Origin: Clostridia bacterium
Lineage (GTDB): Bacteria; Bacillota_A; Clostridia; Christensenellales; CAG-138
Assembly: GCA_017394605.1 (NCBI GenBank)
Contig: JAFPXU010000048.1
Coordinates: 1 to 44,350 of the forward strand
Length of the DNA: 44,350 nt
Direction: 5' to 3'
Each line of letters begins with the position of its first letter. The stretch's first letter is position 1. Both the position numbers and the translations under genes were made by a program. Under the pieces are notes generated by a model, which saw only the letters and a program-made list of their open reading frames with translations, was not told the DNA's origin and did not search any database. Shown here in pieces: positions 1 through 8,528 of this stretch.

Positions 1-17
1 AAGAATACCACAGCAAA

Positions 18-42
18 GGGATCCGACCAATGGTCGGATCCC
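18..42 (-). terminator. Perfect hairpin, possible terminator of an upstream minus-strand gene
   Basis: An 11-bp perfect stem (18-28 with 32-42) has a 3-nt loop. On the minus strand it is followed by a short T run (complement of the A run just before position 18), so it would best serve a minus-strand transcript. No gene of that kind is visible, so the assignment is tentative. Confidence 0.4.
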
Positions 43-97
43 TAATACCGGGAATTGCAACTACTCCCCTCTATATGCATTACACACTACAACGAAA

Positions 98-119
98 CAA
101 TTCAAGTTTATTTGAATTG
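98..119. promoter_or_regulatory. Inverted repeat upstream of the toxin-antitoxin operon, likely operator
   Basis: CAATTCAA at 98-105 and TTGAATTG at 112-119 are a perfect 8-bp inverted repeat with a 6-nt spacer, 43 bp before the antitoxin start. Ribbon-helix-helix antitoxins of the RelB/DinJ family normally bind palindromes in their own promoter, so autoregulation is a natural inference. I could not fix a convincing -35/-10 pair here. Confidence 0.55.
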
Positions 120-161
120 CATTTTCCTTTACAACTAAGGTATAGGTGAGGAGGCGATAAG

Positions 162-428
162 ATGAAGAATGTGAATGTAACACTTCGTGTGGATGAGGAT
201 TTAAAGAAAAAAGCAGACGTCCTCTTCTCCGAACTTGGAATGAATCTGACAACAGCGTTCAACATTTTCCTCAGGCAGTCCGTTCGGGAGCAGCAGATCC
301 CTTTTAAGGTGAGCAAAAACGTTCCGAATGCGGTTACGCTTGCTGCTATGGATTCTTCCGAAAAAGGAGAAGACCTGTATGGACCTTATGACAGCGTTTC
401 CGACCTGATGGAGGCGCTTAATGCTTAA
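162..428 (+). CDS. relB: RelB/DinJ family antitoxin
   Basis: 88 residues, the usual size for this family. The N-terminal part (NVTLRVDEDLKKKADVLFSE) is a ribbon-helix-helix DNA-binding domain, followed by the typical GMNLTTAFNIFLRQ helix. The acidic C-terminal half should wrap and neutralise the toxin. It overlaps the next gene by 8 bp, so the two proteins are translationally coupled as in dinJ-yafQ. A strong GAGGAGG ribosome binding site sits just upstream. By family, the protein represses its own operon, and the inverted repeat at 98-119 is the obvious site. Confidence 0.9.
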   Translation: MKNVNVTLRVDEDLKKKADVLFSELGMNLTTAFNIFLRQSVREQQIPFKVSKNVPNAVTLAAMDSSEKGEDLYGPYDSVSDLMEALNA

Positions 429-699
429 GGTCGAATTCACCGGGCAGTTTAAAAAGGACTATAAGCTTGCTGTGAAAAGAGGCTGCGATCCAAGGGAACT
501 GGAGACTATTATCACCCTGCTTGTTCATGAACAACCTCTGCCTGAAAAATACAGAGATCATGCGCTTACAAGTACACGCAATTATCGGGACATGCGGGAA
601 TGTCACATTGAACCGGACTGGTTGCTTGTTTACAAGATCCTGAAAGAGACATTAATCCTCCTGCTGATCCGAACCGACAGCCATAGCGATTTGTTTTAG
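421..699 (+). CDS. yafQ: YafQ-type mRNA interferase toxin (RelE superfamily)
   Basis: 92 residues. It lines up along its whole length with E. coli YafQ as I remember it. The putative catalytic residues are all present: H47 (RDHAL), H62 and D66-W67 (CHIEPDW), H88 and F92 at the C terminus. YafQ cleaves translated mRNA on the ribosome and is inhibited by its DinJ partner. The gene starts inside the end of the antitoxin gene. Nothing suggests inactivation, so this should be a working toxin. Confidence 0.9.
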   Translation: MLKVEFTGQFKKDYKLAVKRGCDPRELETIITLLVHEQPLPEKYRDHALTSTRNYRDMRECHIEPDWLLVYKILKETLILLLIRTDSHSDLF

Positions 700-762
700 G
701 GAATGTATGCAAAGCAGTTTCGATCATTGATTTATGACAGTGGGAAGGCGAAGGACGGTCTT

Positions 763-1275
763 ATGAAAACAAAACGCCTATCCATCCGGCGGGTTCGTGC
801 TGATGACTGGAGAGCCATCCAGTCGGTCTGGGCAGACGAAGCGGGATCCGTTTACGCACAGTACGATAGACCGAACGATATTCAGGATGATGCCGTTTCC
901 GAACGAATCGGGAAATGGGCCTTGTTTGAAGACAGTAAGGAGCATATGTTCTTTGCCGTATGTCTTGAGAACGTGCTGATCGGCTATGTCGCGCTTCACA
1001 GACACGGAGATGCATGTGAGATTGGGTACTGCTTTCATTCGGATTATCACGGAAAAGGATACGCAAAAGAGAGCATTTCAGCCATTTTCGAAGCCGCAAA
1101 ATCGGATGGGGTGTTCCTTGTAACTGCGGGGACTGCGCTGAAAAACATTCCGTCAGTAAGGCTTTTGCATTCTCTCGGATTCAGGCAGACGGGAACCGAG
1201 AAGATTTCGTTCTATAAGGACGAAGACGGAACGGATATCGTGTTTGACGGAGGCAGGTTCGAGCGGAAGCTTTAG
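763..1275 (+). CDS. GNAT family N-acetyltransferase (RimJ/RimL type)
   Basis: 170 residues from ATG 763. The frame is open from ATG 703, but homology-like sequence (MKTKRLSIRRVRADDW) begins at 763. The order is typical of GNAT: N-terminal strand and acceptor-binding helices, a middle VLIGYVALHR strand, EIGYCFHSDYHGKGYAKE as the acetyl-CoA binding loop, then NIPSVRLLHSLGFRQTG near the C terminus. Substrate unknown; the RimJ/RimL-like features suggest an amino-group acceptor on a protein or small molecule. It follows the toxin-antitoxin pair closely but is not an expected partner. Confidence 0.85.
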   Translation: MKTKRLSIRRVRADDWRAIQSVWADEAGSVYAQYDRPNDIQDDAVSERIGKWALFEDSKEHMFFAVCLENVLIGYVALHRHGDACEIGYCFHSDYHGKGYAKESISAIFEAAKSDGVFLVTAGTALKNIPSVRLLHSLGFRQTGTEKISFYKDEDGTDIVFDGGRFERKL

Positions 1276-1387
1276 TGCCTTGCGGTGCGGCATGCACAAC
1301 GATGTGAAATGGTGTATGATAGAACAATAATACAGATATCAGCGGATGTGCGGACGGATGGATTCCGGACCGCGGAAAGGAACGGAA

Positions 1388-1954
1388 ATGGATAAACTGA
1401 CGCTTGAAAAGGCAAAAGAGATCAACGCGACCATGGTCACGGAAGACCATCTCCTGCTGCATGCTGCCAACGTATCCGCCGCGATGGGCGCGATGGCTGA
1501 GCATTTCGGCGCGGATAAAGAGCACTGGGAAGCGGTCGGCTGGCTGCACGATTACGATTATGAGAAGTATCCAGAAGAGCATCTGAAACATACGGAAGAG
1601 CCGCTCAGGGAACTCGGCGTGCCGGAGGAGGACATCCGCGCGATCCTTTCCCACGGCTACGGGATCTGCACGGACGTGGAGCCCGTCACGGATATGGAAA
1701 AGAGCCTGTTCGCCGTAGACGAGCTGACCGGCATCGTACAGGCAGCGGCCAGGATGCGTCCGAACGGGATCACGGATATGGAGATCAAAAGCTTCATGAA
1801 AAAATGGAAGGACAAGAGCTTCGCGGCCAAATGCGACCGTCCTCTGATCCTCAAGGGATGCGACATGCTCGGCATGGAGATCCGCGACCTCGCGGAGATC
1901 GTCATCCGCGGAATGAAGGAACACGCGGAAGAGTTGCGGCTTGCGGGGAACTGA
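1388..1954 (+). CDS. HD-domain metal-dependent hydrolase
   Basis: 188 residues from ATG 1388, which has GGAAAGGAACGG upstream; the frame is open from 1346 but lacks a better start. The HD signature is readable: H25, then H54-D55 in GWLHDYDYEKYPEEH, H89, and D111. These ligands bind a metal pair or single metal in HD phosphohydrolases. Members of this small, single-domain group are often annotated only as HDIG-domain proteins, and the natural substrate is not known. The flavodoxin gene begins 9 bp after its stop, suggesting co-transcription. Confidence 0.8.
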   Translation: MDKLTLEKAKEINATMVTEDHLLLHAANVSAAMGAMAEHFGADKEHWEAVGWLHDYDYEKYPEEHLKHTEEPLRELGVPEEDIRAILSHGYGICTDVEPVTDMEKSLFAVDELTGIVQAAARMRPNGITDMEIKSFMKKWKDKSFAAKCDRPLILKGCDMLGMEIRDLAEIVIRGMKEHAEELRLAGN

Positions 1955-1963
1955 GAGGAAGCC

Positions 1964-2449
1964 ATGAAAACAGCGGTTGTGTATTATTCCCTCGGCGGAA
2001 ACGTTCGCTACGCGGCGGAGAAGATCGCGGAAGCCCTGCAGGCCGAACTCGTGGAACTGATCCCCGAAAAGGCGTATCCGGACAAGGGATTCAAGATGTT
2101 CTTTTGGGGCGGGAAGGCCGCGACCATGAAGGAGAAGCCGAAACTTCTGCCTTACCGTTTTAACGCGGAAGATTACGATACTGTCATTCTCTGCACTCCC
2201 GTGTGGGCAGGCACCATGACGCCTCCGCTACGGACGTTCCTTGCGGAAAACGATCTGCAGGGAAAGCGGATCGCGGCGGTGGCAAGCAGCGGCGGCGGAA
2301 GCACGGAGAGGTGTTTCGAGCAGATGAAAAAGGCTGCCAAAGTGGATTCCTTCGCGGCAGTTCTGAGCCTTGTCGAGCCGAAAACGGATCCGACAGGGGA
2401 GAAGGAACGGCAGATCCTCGGCTTTGCCGAAGAGCTCAGACAGGTCTGA
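1964..2449 (+). CDS. Flavodoxin family protein
   Basis: 161 residues. The N-terminal MKTAVVYYSLGGNVRYAAEKIAE is the FMN phosphate-binding loop of flavodoxins. TPVWAGTMTPPLRTFL (about residues 72-88) and ASSGGGS are the other FMN-contacting loops. Size and motifs fit a short-chain flavodoxin or flavodoxin-like reductase (Flavodoxin_4-like group). It probably carries electrons or acts as a small NAD(P)H-linked reductase in the cytoplasm. GAGAGGAAGCC upstream is a good ribosome binding site. Next gene in line is an esterase. Confidence 0.8.
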   Translation: MKTAVVYYSLGGNVRYAAEKIAEALQAELVELIPEKAYPDKGFKMFFWGGKAATMKEKPKLLPYRFNAEDYDTVILCTPVWAGTMTPPLRTFLAENDLQGKRIAAVASSGGGSTERCFEQMKKAAKVDSFAAVLSLVEPKTDPTGEKERQILGFAEELRQV

Positions 2450-2501
2450 ACCCCGTTCGGACCGGCAGATCCAATCATATGACATACCGGAGGTGCCTTT
2501 C

Positions 2502-3191
2502 TTGAGAGAGCAGAAGACCGAATTTCAGGCTGCGGGAAAGGCTGCCTCTCTTTTTATCTCGGACACGCCTGATCGCCCGCTGGTTCTTGTGAATGAATTT
2601 GACGGGGACGGAAGCGGGATCGCGGAAGCGATGAAGGAAACAGGCTGCGGCGACTGCAGCCTGCTTATCGTGCGCGGGATCGACTGGGAAAAGGATATGT
2701 CGCCGTGGGAATGCCCGGCTGTCTTCCCGGGAGAACCGCCGTTTTCCGGAGGCGCGGATGCGTATCTGAAGGATCTTTTGAACGAGATCCTGCCGGAAGC
2801 GCTGCGCTTTCTTCCGTCGCCGCCTTCCTCCGTCTGTATCGCGGGGTATTCGCTTGCGGGGCTTTTCTCGCTTTACGCGATGTACCGGACGGACCGCTTT
2901 TCAGGCTGCGCGAGCTGTTCGGGGTCCATGTGGTTTCCGGGCTTTGCGGAATACGCAAAAAGCCACGCGATGCAAAGGAAGCCTGACAGGCTGTATCTCT
3001 CGCTCGGCGACAGGGAGCCAAGGACAAAGAATCCCCAGATGAAGACCGTCGGGGAGAAGACGGAGGAGCTCGTTTCGTACTACCGCTGTCAGGGGATCGA
3101 CACAACGTTTGAATGGAATCCCGGCAATCACTTCAAAGACCCGGAACTTCGGATTGCGAAGGGGATCGCTGCGCTCGTTCCGGATGCCTGA
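2502..3191 (+). CDS. Alpha/beta-hydrolase, putative esterase
   Basis: 229 residues from a TTG start at 2502. This start was chosen because CCGGAGGTG lies 7 nt before it and because the upstream part of the frame overlaps the flavodoxin gene and looks non-coding. The nucleophile elbow is GYSLAG (S117); D170 (LSLGDRE) and H210 (NPGNHF) can complete the triad. The pattern resembles the esterase D/IroE-like family of small cytoplasmic esterases. No signal peptide. Substrate unknown; ester or thioester hydrolysis is the safe statement. Confidence 0.75.
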   Translation: MREQKTEFQAAGKAASLFISDTPDRPLVLVNEFDGDGSGIAEAMKETGCGDCSLLIVRGIDWEKDMSPWECPAVFPGEPPFSGGADAYLKDLLNEILPEALRFLPSPPSSVCIAGYSLAGLFSLYAMYRTDRFSGCASCSGSMWFPGFAEYAKSHAMQRKPDRLYLSLGDREPRTKNPQMKTVGEKTEELVSYYRCQGIDTTFEWNPGNHFKDPELRIAKGIAALVPDA

Positions 3192-3225
3192 GAAGGAAGC
3201 ACACTAAGTATTTGAGAGTAAGATC

Positions 3226-4044
3226 ATGAGCGACGTCTGCAAAACCAGATATCCGATCGTGCTGGTGCACGGCGCGGGCTTCCGGGACCTCAAGTGGCCG
3301 GTCTACTGGGGACGGATCCCGAACGTCCTGACTCGGAACGGCGCGACCATTTACTACGGGCTGCAGGATTGCTGGGCAAGCGTCGAGAGCAACGCGGAGA
3401 CGATCGCCAAGCGTATCGAAGGGATCCTTTCGGAAACGGGATGCGGAAAGGTCAACATTATCGCACATTCCAAAGGCGGACTGGACGCCAGGATGGCGGC
3501 TTCCCGGTTCGGATGCGGGGAAAAGATCGCCAGCATCACGACGGTCGCCACACCGCACCGCGGATCGAAGATTCTCGATAAACTCTTTTTCATCCCGCGC
3601 CCCGTCTGGAACACGGCGGCGTTCGCGGTCAACAACTGGATCCGGATCGTGGGGGACAAAAAGCCAGACTTTCTGAAGCTCTGCGAGGATTTCACCACGG
3701 AACGGATGAAGGTCTTCAACAGGGAGAACCCGGACATTCCGGGAATCTATTACCAGAGCTTTGCCTGCGTGATGGGACATCCGTTTTCGGATATCAACCT
3801 GTCCACCGCGAACGCGGTGATCAGAAGGCTCGAGGGAGACAACGACGGGCTCGTTTCGGTGGAGTCGGCGAGATGGGGAGAGGATTTCACTGTTCTCAGA
3901 TCAAACGCGTTCCGGGGCATTTCCCATCTGGACGCGATCGATCTGCGGAGATCGCCGCTCACGAAAAAGACGGGACCGGGCGTTTCAGACATCTGCGACG
4001 TGTATGTCGGGATCGTGCGCGGGCTGAAGGAAAAGGGATTCTGA
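3226..4044 (+). CDS. Alpha/beta-hydrolase, triacylglycerol lipase-like
   Basis: 272 residues. VLVHGAGF (residues 12-19) is the oxyanion-hole region and IIAHSKGGLDAR holds the nucleophile S82. NDGLVS and SHLDAI near the C terminus supply the likely Asp and His. The layout matches the bacterial lipase group that includes staphylococcal-type lipase catalytic domains, but there is no signal peptide or propeptide, so it should be cytoplasmic. It may act on short esters rather than fats. It stands 34 bp after the esterase gene. Confidence 0.8.
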   Translation: MSDVCKTRYPIVLVHGAGFRDLKWPVYWGRIPNVLTRNGATIYYGLQDCWASVESNAETIAKRIEGILSETGCGKVNIIAHSKGGLDARMAASRFGCGEKIASITTVATPHRGSKILDKLFFIPRPVWNTAAFAVNNWIRIVGDKKPDFLKLCEDFTTERMKVFNRENPDIPGIYYQSFACVMGHPFSDINLSTANAVIRRLEGDNDGLVSVESARWGEDFTVLRSNAFRGISHLDAIDLRRSPLTKKTGPGVSDICDVYVGIVRGLKEKGF

Positions 4045-4071
4045 TTCTGTCGCACGGAAAGGATGATGCGC

Positions 4072-4572
4072 ATGGATACGGACAGCATCCGGCTTGTTCC
4101 CATGACGGACGAAATGTACCGCGTCTTTTTCAGCGAATATGAAAACGATCCGGACCTGTGCCGCCCCGGACAGGCATACGAGCCGTTCCGTTACAGCGAG
4201 GAACGGGTCAAAAGGTATATCCTGCGGCAGAAGGACCGTGACCGGATCCCGCTCGCCATCCTCTGCGGTGAGGATATCGCGGGCGAGATCATTTTCAAAA
4301 ACATCGAACCGCATGCGCGCGCCGACCTCAGCATCACGCTCAAAAACGCGGGATACAAGGACCGGGGCATCGGTTCAAAGGCGCTTTGTGACGCCGTACG
4401 GTATGCGTTTTCCGAACTGGATCTTTTTGAACTCTATGCGGACGCCCTGAAGACGAACATGAGGAGCAGGCACGTGCTGGAAAAGACGGGGTTTCTGCAG
4501 ATCAGGGAAGACGCGGATTTTGTGTATTACCGCATCGGAAGGAATGAAACGAATCAAGAGGGACGGATATGA
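4072..4572 (+). CDS. GNAT family N-acetyltransferase
   Basis: 166 residues from ATG 4072. Earlier ATGs at 4063 and 4066 exist, but the GGAAAGG motif is correctly spaced only for 4072. The protein has the RimJ/RimL-like arrangement: DSIRLVPMTDEMYRVFFSEY at the start, a central SITLKNAGYKDRGIGSKAL acetyl-CoA loop, and NMRSRHVLEKTGFLQ at the end. Substrate unknown. Its stop overlaps the start of the methyltransferase gene (ATGA), so the two are coupled. Confidence 0.85.
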   Translation: MDTDSIRLVPMTDEMYRVFFSEYENDPDLCRPGQAYEPFRYSEERVKRYILRQKDRDRIPLAILCGEDIAGEIIFKNIEPHARADLSITLKNAGYKDRGIGSKALCDAVRYAFSELDLFELYADALKTNMRSRHVLEKTGFLQIREDADFVYYRIGRNETNQEGRI

Positions 4573-5324
4573 AATATACGGATATCAACGCGGAGACGAT
4601 CGACCGCTGGATCGAGGAAGGATGGGAATGGGGAAAGCCGATCTCCCATGACGAATACGCGGAAGCGGTGAAGGGGAACTGGAAGATGGTCCTCACGCCC
4701 GTAAAGCCTGTTCCGAAGGAATGGTTTCCGGATCTTTCCGGGAAGCGCGTCCTGGGCCTTGCTGCGGGCGGCGGACAACAGATGCCTGTCTTTGCCGCGC
4801 TGGGCGCTGTCTGCACCGTGCTCGACTATTCCGAGCGGCAGCTTGAGAGCGAAAGGCTCGTCTCGGAACGGGAGGGGTATGATATCGAAATCGTCCGGGC
4901 GGACATGACCGAGCCGTTTCCGTTTGAGAACGAATCGTTCGATCTGATCTTCCATCCGGTCGCCAACTGCTATATCCGGGATGTGCAGCACGTGTGGAGG
5001 GAGTGCGCGCGGGTCATAAAGCCCGGCGGGTTTCTGATGGCCGGACTGGACAACGGAATCAATTTCCTGTTTGAAGGAGAGGACGAGTCGCGTATCACGG
5101 GTTTGCTGCCGTTCGATCCGCTGACGAATGAAGAGCAGATGGAGATTCTTAGGAAAGAGGACTGCGGGGTTCAGTTTTCGCACACCATCGGCGAGCAGAT
5201 CGCGGGACAGATCAGAGTGGGATTCGAGATTCTGGACGTGTATGAGGACACGAACGGCGAGGGATATTTAAAGGAACACGGCGTTCCGACCTTCTGGGCA
5301 ACGTTGGCAAGGAAAAAGGACTAG
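4569..5324 (+). CDS. Class I SAM-dependent methyltransferase
   Basis: 251 residues. The glycine-rich SAM-binding motif I is GKRVLGLAAGGGQQMPVFA (about residues 57-75), followed by VLDYSERQLE for the ribose-binding acid, VRADMTEPFPFENESFDLIF for motifs II/III, and VIKPGGFLMAG. This is the Methyltransf_11-like family. The substrate cannot be read from sequence. It is translationally coupled to the upstream GNAT and is followed two bases later by another GNAT. Confidence 0.85.
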   Translation: MKYTDINAETIDRWIEEGWEWGKPISHDEYAEAVKGNWKMVLTPVKPVPKEWFPDLSGKRVLGLAAGGGQQMPVFAALGAVCTVLDYSERQLESERLVSEREGYDIEIVRADMTEPFPFENESFDLIFHPVANCYIRDVQHVWRECARVIKPGGFLMAGLDNGINFLFEGEDESRITGLLPFDPLTNEEQMEILRKEDCGVQFSHTIGEQIAGQIRVGFEILDVYEDTNGEGYLKEHGVPTFWATLARKKD

Positions 5325-5326
5325 GT

Positions 5327-5860
5327 ATGCTGATCAGGATCACGGATTACACTTGCGTGGACGAACGGAAGCTCATGGACGTGTACGCGGAGAGCAATGC
5401 GGAGAATACGGCCTATTTCTGCCCGGAGGAAAAGGATCCGGAAAAAGCAGTGCGTTTCGTGGAGGACGGCTTTCTGAACTATCTGAAAAACGAGTTTCTC
5501 TCGTCCCCCGGCAACGCCGTATGGGTGCTGGAGAAGGACGGGACCTGGTTCAGCGCGCTGAGGACCACCACGGTCTCGGAAGGACTGTATTTTCTGGAAG
5601 CGCTCGAAACGCGGCCGGACAGCCGGAAACGTGGATACGGCTCCGAACTTCTTTCCGCGGTCATCTCCGCGCTGAAGGAGACGGGCGCGTTCCGGCTTTG
5701 CGACTGCGTGGACAAGGCGAATACGGTTTCCGTGAGAACGCACGAAAGATGCGGGTTTGTCAAGGTATCCGAAGAAGGATATGATTATCTTCAGGAAGAA
5801 ACGGATCCCGGTTCCTACGGAATGGAATTCGCATATCCGGACAAGCCGGATTTGTCATAA
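5327..5860 (+). CDS. GNAT family N-acetyltransferase
   Basis: 177 residues. FLEALETRPDSRKRGYGSELLSAVI is the acetyl-CoA binding loop with the RxxGxG-type pattern. NTVSVRTHERCGF near residue 130 is the usual C-terminal motif B region. The N-terminal part, with MDVYAESNAENTAYF, is less conserved and would define the acceptor. Substrate unknown. The start lies 2 bp after the methyltransferase stop and uses the AAAAAGGA in that gene's last codons as ribosome binding site. Confidence 0.8.
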   Translation: MLIRITDYTCVDERKLMDVYAESNAENTAYFCPEEKDPEKAVRFVEDGFLNYLKNEFLSSPGNAVWVLEKDGTWFSALRTTTVSEGLYFLEALETRPDSRKRGYGSELLSAVISALKETGAFRLCDCVDKANTVSVRTHERCGFVKVSEEGYDYLQEETDPGSYGMEFAYPDKPDLS

Positions 5861-5886
5861 AAGTATCAGAGAAGGAGAACGATATC

Positions 5887-6426
5887 ATGGGTAAAAAGGC
5901 AGTGATCATTTCCACAAGCCCCAGGCACGACAGCAATTCGCACGCGCTCGCAGAGGCGTTTTATAAAGGCGCGCTGGACGCCGGGAACGAAGCGGAACTC
6001 ATTTCCCTGAGAGGGAAGAAGATTGCGTTCTGCCTAGGCTGTTTCGCGTGTCAGGAGAAGGGTGAATGCGTCATCAAGGACGACGCCGTCGCGATCGAAA
6101 AGAAGGTCCTGGATGCGGACGTGGTCGTATGGGCGACGCCGATCTACTATTACGAGATGTCCGGTCAGATGAAGACGCTGATCGACCGGCTGAACCCGCT
6201 GTTCCCGAAGGACTACCGGTTCCGCGACGTGTATCTGCTCGCGACCGCGGCGGACGACGGGGAATCGGCTCCGTCAAGAGCGGTCGAAGGTCTGAAGGGC
6301 TGGGTCGATTGCTTTGAGAAGGCGCAGTTCAAAGGCTATGTGTTCTGCGGCGGCGTCAACGATCCAGGGGATATCAGAAAGAACGAAAAGCTGGATGAGG
6401 CGTACCGCATGGGTCAGTCGATCTGA
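5887..6426 (+). CDS. NAD(P)H-dependent FMN reductase / flavodoxin-like oxidoreductase
   Basis: 179 residues with a strong GAAGGAGAACG ribosome binding site. ISTSPRHDSNSHALAEAF is the FMN phosphate loop, and CLGCFACQEKGECVIKDD is the Cys-rich segment seen in iron-sulfur flavoprotein-like and quinone-reductase-like members. ATPIYYYEMSGQMKTLIDRL is the second FMN-contacting loop. It probably reduces quinones, nitro compounds or similar acceptors in the cytoplasm. Only CxxC plus one further Cys is present, so a bound iron-sulfur cluster is doubtful. It is the last gene of this plus-strand run. Confidence 0.85.
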   Translation: MGKKAVIISTSPRHDSNSHALAEAFYKGALDAGNEAELISLRGKKIAFCLGCFACQEKGECVIKDDAVAIEKKVLDADVVVWATPIYYYEMSGQMKTLIDRLNPLFPKDYRFRDVYLLATAADDGESAPSRAVEGLKGWVDCFEKAQFKGYVFCGGVNDPGDIRKNEKLDEAYRMGQSI

Positions 6427-6457
6427 AGCGTTCTGCAGGAGTATAGAGGATAAAAAG

Positions 6458-6483
6458 AAGGAAGGTCCATAAGGGCCTTCCTT
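6458..6483. terminator. Bidirectional terminator between convergent genes
   Basis: AAGGAAGGTCC (6458-6468) pairs with GGGCCTTCCTT (6473-6483) around a 4-nt loop, with one G-U pair. It is A-rich before and T-containing after, so it can stop the plus-strand reductase and the minus-strand MscS gene. Confidence 0.8.
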
Positions 6484-6511
6484 TCGTAAATACAGGAGAT
6501 TCGGGCAGGAA

Positions 6512-7444
6512 TCATTCTCCCTGATGGATCGTGATCTGCGGGAACGGGATGTTGATGTCCTTTTCCATGAAGAGGATGCGGAGCTCCCTGTTCAGACGGC
6601 GTTTCGCAATGAAAATGTTTTCCTCGTCGCAGGCGACGGTGAAGCGCAGCACGACAGCAGAATCCGCGAGATTTTCCACGCCCTTGTATTCTGGTACGTC
6701 GAGGAACACATCCTTGTTCCGCTCCAGCATGCCCGGAAGCGCTTCCTTGATGATGGCTTCCACGCGCGGGATGCTCTCCTCATAGGTGATCCCGATCTCG
6801 GAGACCGCCAGGGACTCCGCCTTGGAGCGGTTCTGGAAGTTGCGAATGTCGGAGTTGTTGACGACCTTGTAGTTTCCGCCCGGATCCACGATCGTAGTCG
6901 TACGGACGCCGACGCGTTTCACGGTGCCGCGGAAGTCATCCAGAATGATGATGTCACCTACGTTATACTGTCCCTCCAGCACGATGAACAGACCTGAAAT
7001 CACGTCCTCGATGAGACGCTGCGCTGCAAAGCCGATGATCAGGGTGATAATGCCGAGACTCGCGAACGCGGCGGTGGGATTGAGTCCGAGAATGGTCAGA
7101 GCCCATACGATTCCGAGGATCACGCCGACATATGTGATGATGTTGCATAAGAGCTCGTTCACCGTCTTGGCGCGGTTGCTTCTGCTTGCCTTTTTGAGGA
7201 TCAGGCAGAGGAGCTTTACGACCACGTAGGTGAGAGCCAGGGCGCCGATCGCGGCGAGTACTTTGGCCAGCGTCAGGGACATGCCGCTCCCGCTTCCGGA
7301 AAAGACGTTGGAGAACTCCTCGCGGAGTCCTTCGCTGACGGATCCCAGAATGTTCGTATTGCCCGCCAGAATGACGAATACGAGAAGCACCAGCGCTACG
7401 ATAAACGCTATGGTGCCGCCGCTGCGTGATTTGTTCCTGCTCAT
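6512..7444 (-). CDS. mscS: Small-conductance mechanosensitive channel (MscS family)
   Basis: 310 residues from ATG 7444, which has AAAGGAGAT in front; the frame extends to a TTG at 7507 without support. Three N-terminal TM segments (about residues 11-28, 60-84, 100-120) lead to the pore helix region NPTAAFASLGIITLIIGFAA. Next come the beta domain (YNVGDIIILDDFRGTVKRVG) and the C-terminal cytoplasmic domain ending in INIPFPQITIHQ, a hallmark of the family. It opens when membrane tension rises and protects the cell from hypo-osmotic shock. Confidence 0.93.
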   Translation of the reverse strand: MSRNKSRSGGTIAFIVALVLLVFVILAGNTNILGSVSEGLREEFSNVFSGSGSGMSLTLAKVLAAIGALALTYVVVKLLCLILKKASRSNRAKTVNELLCNIITYVGVILGIVWALTILGLNPTAAFASLGIITLIIGFAAQRLIEDVISGLFIVLEGQYNVGDIIILDDFRGTVKRVGVRTTTIVDPGGNYKVVNNSDIRNFQNRSKAESLAVSEIGITYEESIPRVEAIIKEALPGMLERNKDVFLDVPEYKGVENLADSAVVLRFTVACDEENIFIAKRRLNRELRILFMEKDINIPFPQITIHQGE

Positions 7445-7549
7445 ATGGTTATCTCCTTTCGGTATGTAACGCTTGTCGGATGGTGCCGGGTGCCGGCTGT
7501 CTTCCAAAATTCGTTCTTTATTGCCCTGCGACGGGGTGAAATCGTACGA

Positions 7550-8353
7550 TTACGGTCCGGGCGTAATATCTGAACCCCATGGGTGATGGTCAGGAACTGA
7601 AGGGGGTTTCTTCCACTTCTTCCGCTCCTCAATGACGATTTCATCCTCCCAGAACAAACGGGTATCGTCTGTTGTTCCGGGCTCCATCTGCTCCGGCGTT
7701 GCGCCGTTATCCGGCGTCGGAGGAGCGGGCGTTACGGGAGGAGGCACGGGCGTCACAGGTGGCACAGGTGTGATGGGCGGCGCAGGCGATACGGGCGGAA
7801 TCTCAGGTACGGCAGGTGGCTTCAGCTGATTCGGCGGAAGCGTGATCAGAAGCGCTTCCTCCATAAGCCCGCCGTCGTTTTCCGATTCATCGGTAAGGAA
7901 TACCAGAAGAAACGGGTGATCATTCTGCAGGTTTTTAAAAACGAGGATCTCATTCGGATCGTAGATCTCACCAGTAAGAACCGGAGAGGATCCTGAATCG
8001 GACAGTTCCTGATTTGTAAGAAGAAGCTTGCCGGCTTTGGTGACTGGCGTCTTTTGCGCGAAATACGGGTAGAGCTGGTAACGGATCGGGTAGGAGATGT
8101 CCGGATCGTCCAGCTGGGAGAGGACTTCCACTTGGGCGGAAGTCGGTGTGGCCGAGAGAAGCTTTGGAGTTATCACGGTACGGCCGAACAGATTCAGGTT
8201 TAACAGAGCGGCAAGTGTGGTCAGCGCCGCGACAGCGGCCATAAGAGCGGCCGACGCGCCGGAACGCTCCTTGTGCTTGATCATATGCTCATGAGCGCTG
8301 TTGAACTCAGGGTATATGTCGTGATATTCCTGTTTGCCCTCTGCGTATTTCAT
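7550..8353 (-). CDS. Membrane-anchored protein with proline-rich PVTPVPP repeats
   Basis: 267 residues from ATG 8353; an in-frame TTG at 8389 is a less likely start. A short basic cytoplasmic N terminus is followed by one TM helix (about residues 35-58, ASAALMAAVAALTTLAALLN). The extracytoplasmic part has a compact domain (about 65-175) with no family I recognise. Then comes a run of Pro-rich units (PVSPAPPITPVPPVTPVPP) around residues 190-215, and a charged tail. The repeats may span or bind the cell wall. It precedes mscS on the same strand, 105 bp away. Function unknown. Confidence 0.65.
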   Translation of the reverse strand: MKYAEGKQEYHDIYPEFNSAHEHMIKHKERSGASAALMAAVAALTTLAALLNLNLFGRTVITPKLLSATPTSAQVEVLSQLDDPDISYPIRYQLYPYFAQKTPVTKAGKLLLTNQELSDSGSSPVLTGEIYDPNEILVFKNLQNDHPFLLVFLTDESENDGGLMEEALLITLPPNQLKPPAVPEIPPVSPAPPITPVPPVTPVPPPVTPAPPTPDNGATPEQMEPGTTDDTRLFWEDEIVIEERKKWKKPPSVPDHHPWGSDITPGP

Positions 8354-8528
8354 AAATCCAGTATATCTCTGCTTGTGTATCTTTCGCAACGTTCACAGAA
8401 ATTTTTACAAAAATACATGCGTAATTCGAATCACTGTGCAAGCGCTTTCGGACTACCTGCAAAAATCTAAAACCGTTATCATGAGGAATAGCCTTCTTCG
8501 AATTTACCTTATCATTGTACGAGCAAAC

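Noticed and set aside
117..146. TTGCAT/TATAGG as the toxin-antitoxin promoter
   Set aside because: The transcription start would fall at about 153, leaving the ribosome binding site outside or at the very edge of the mRNA.
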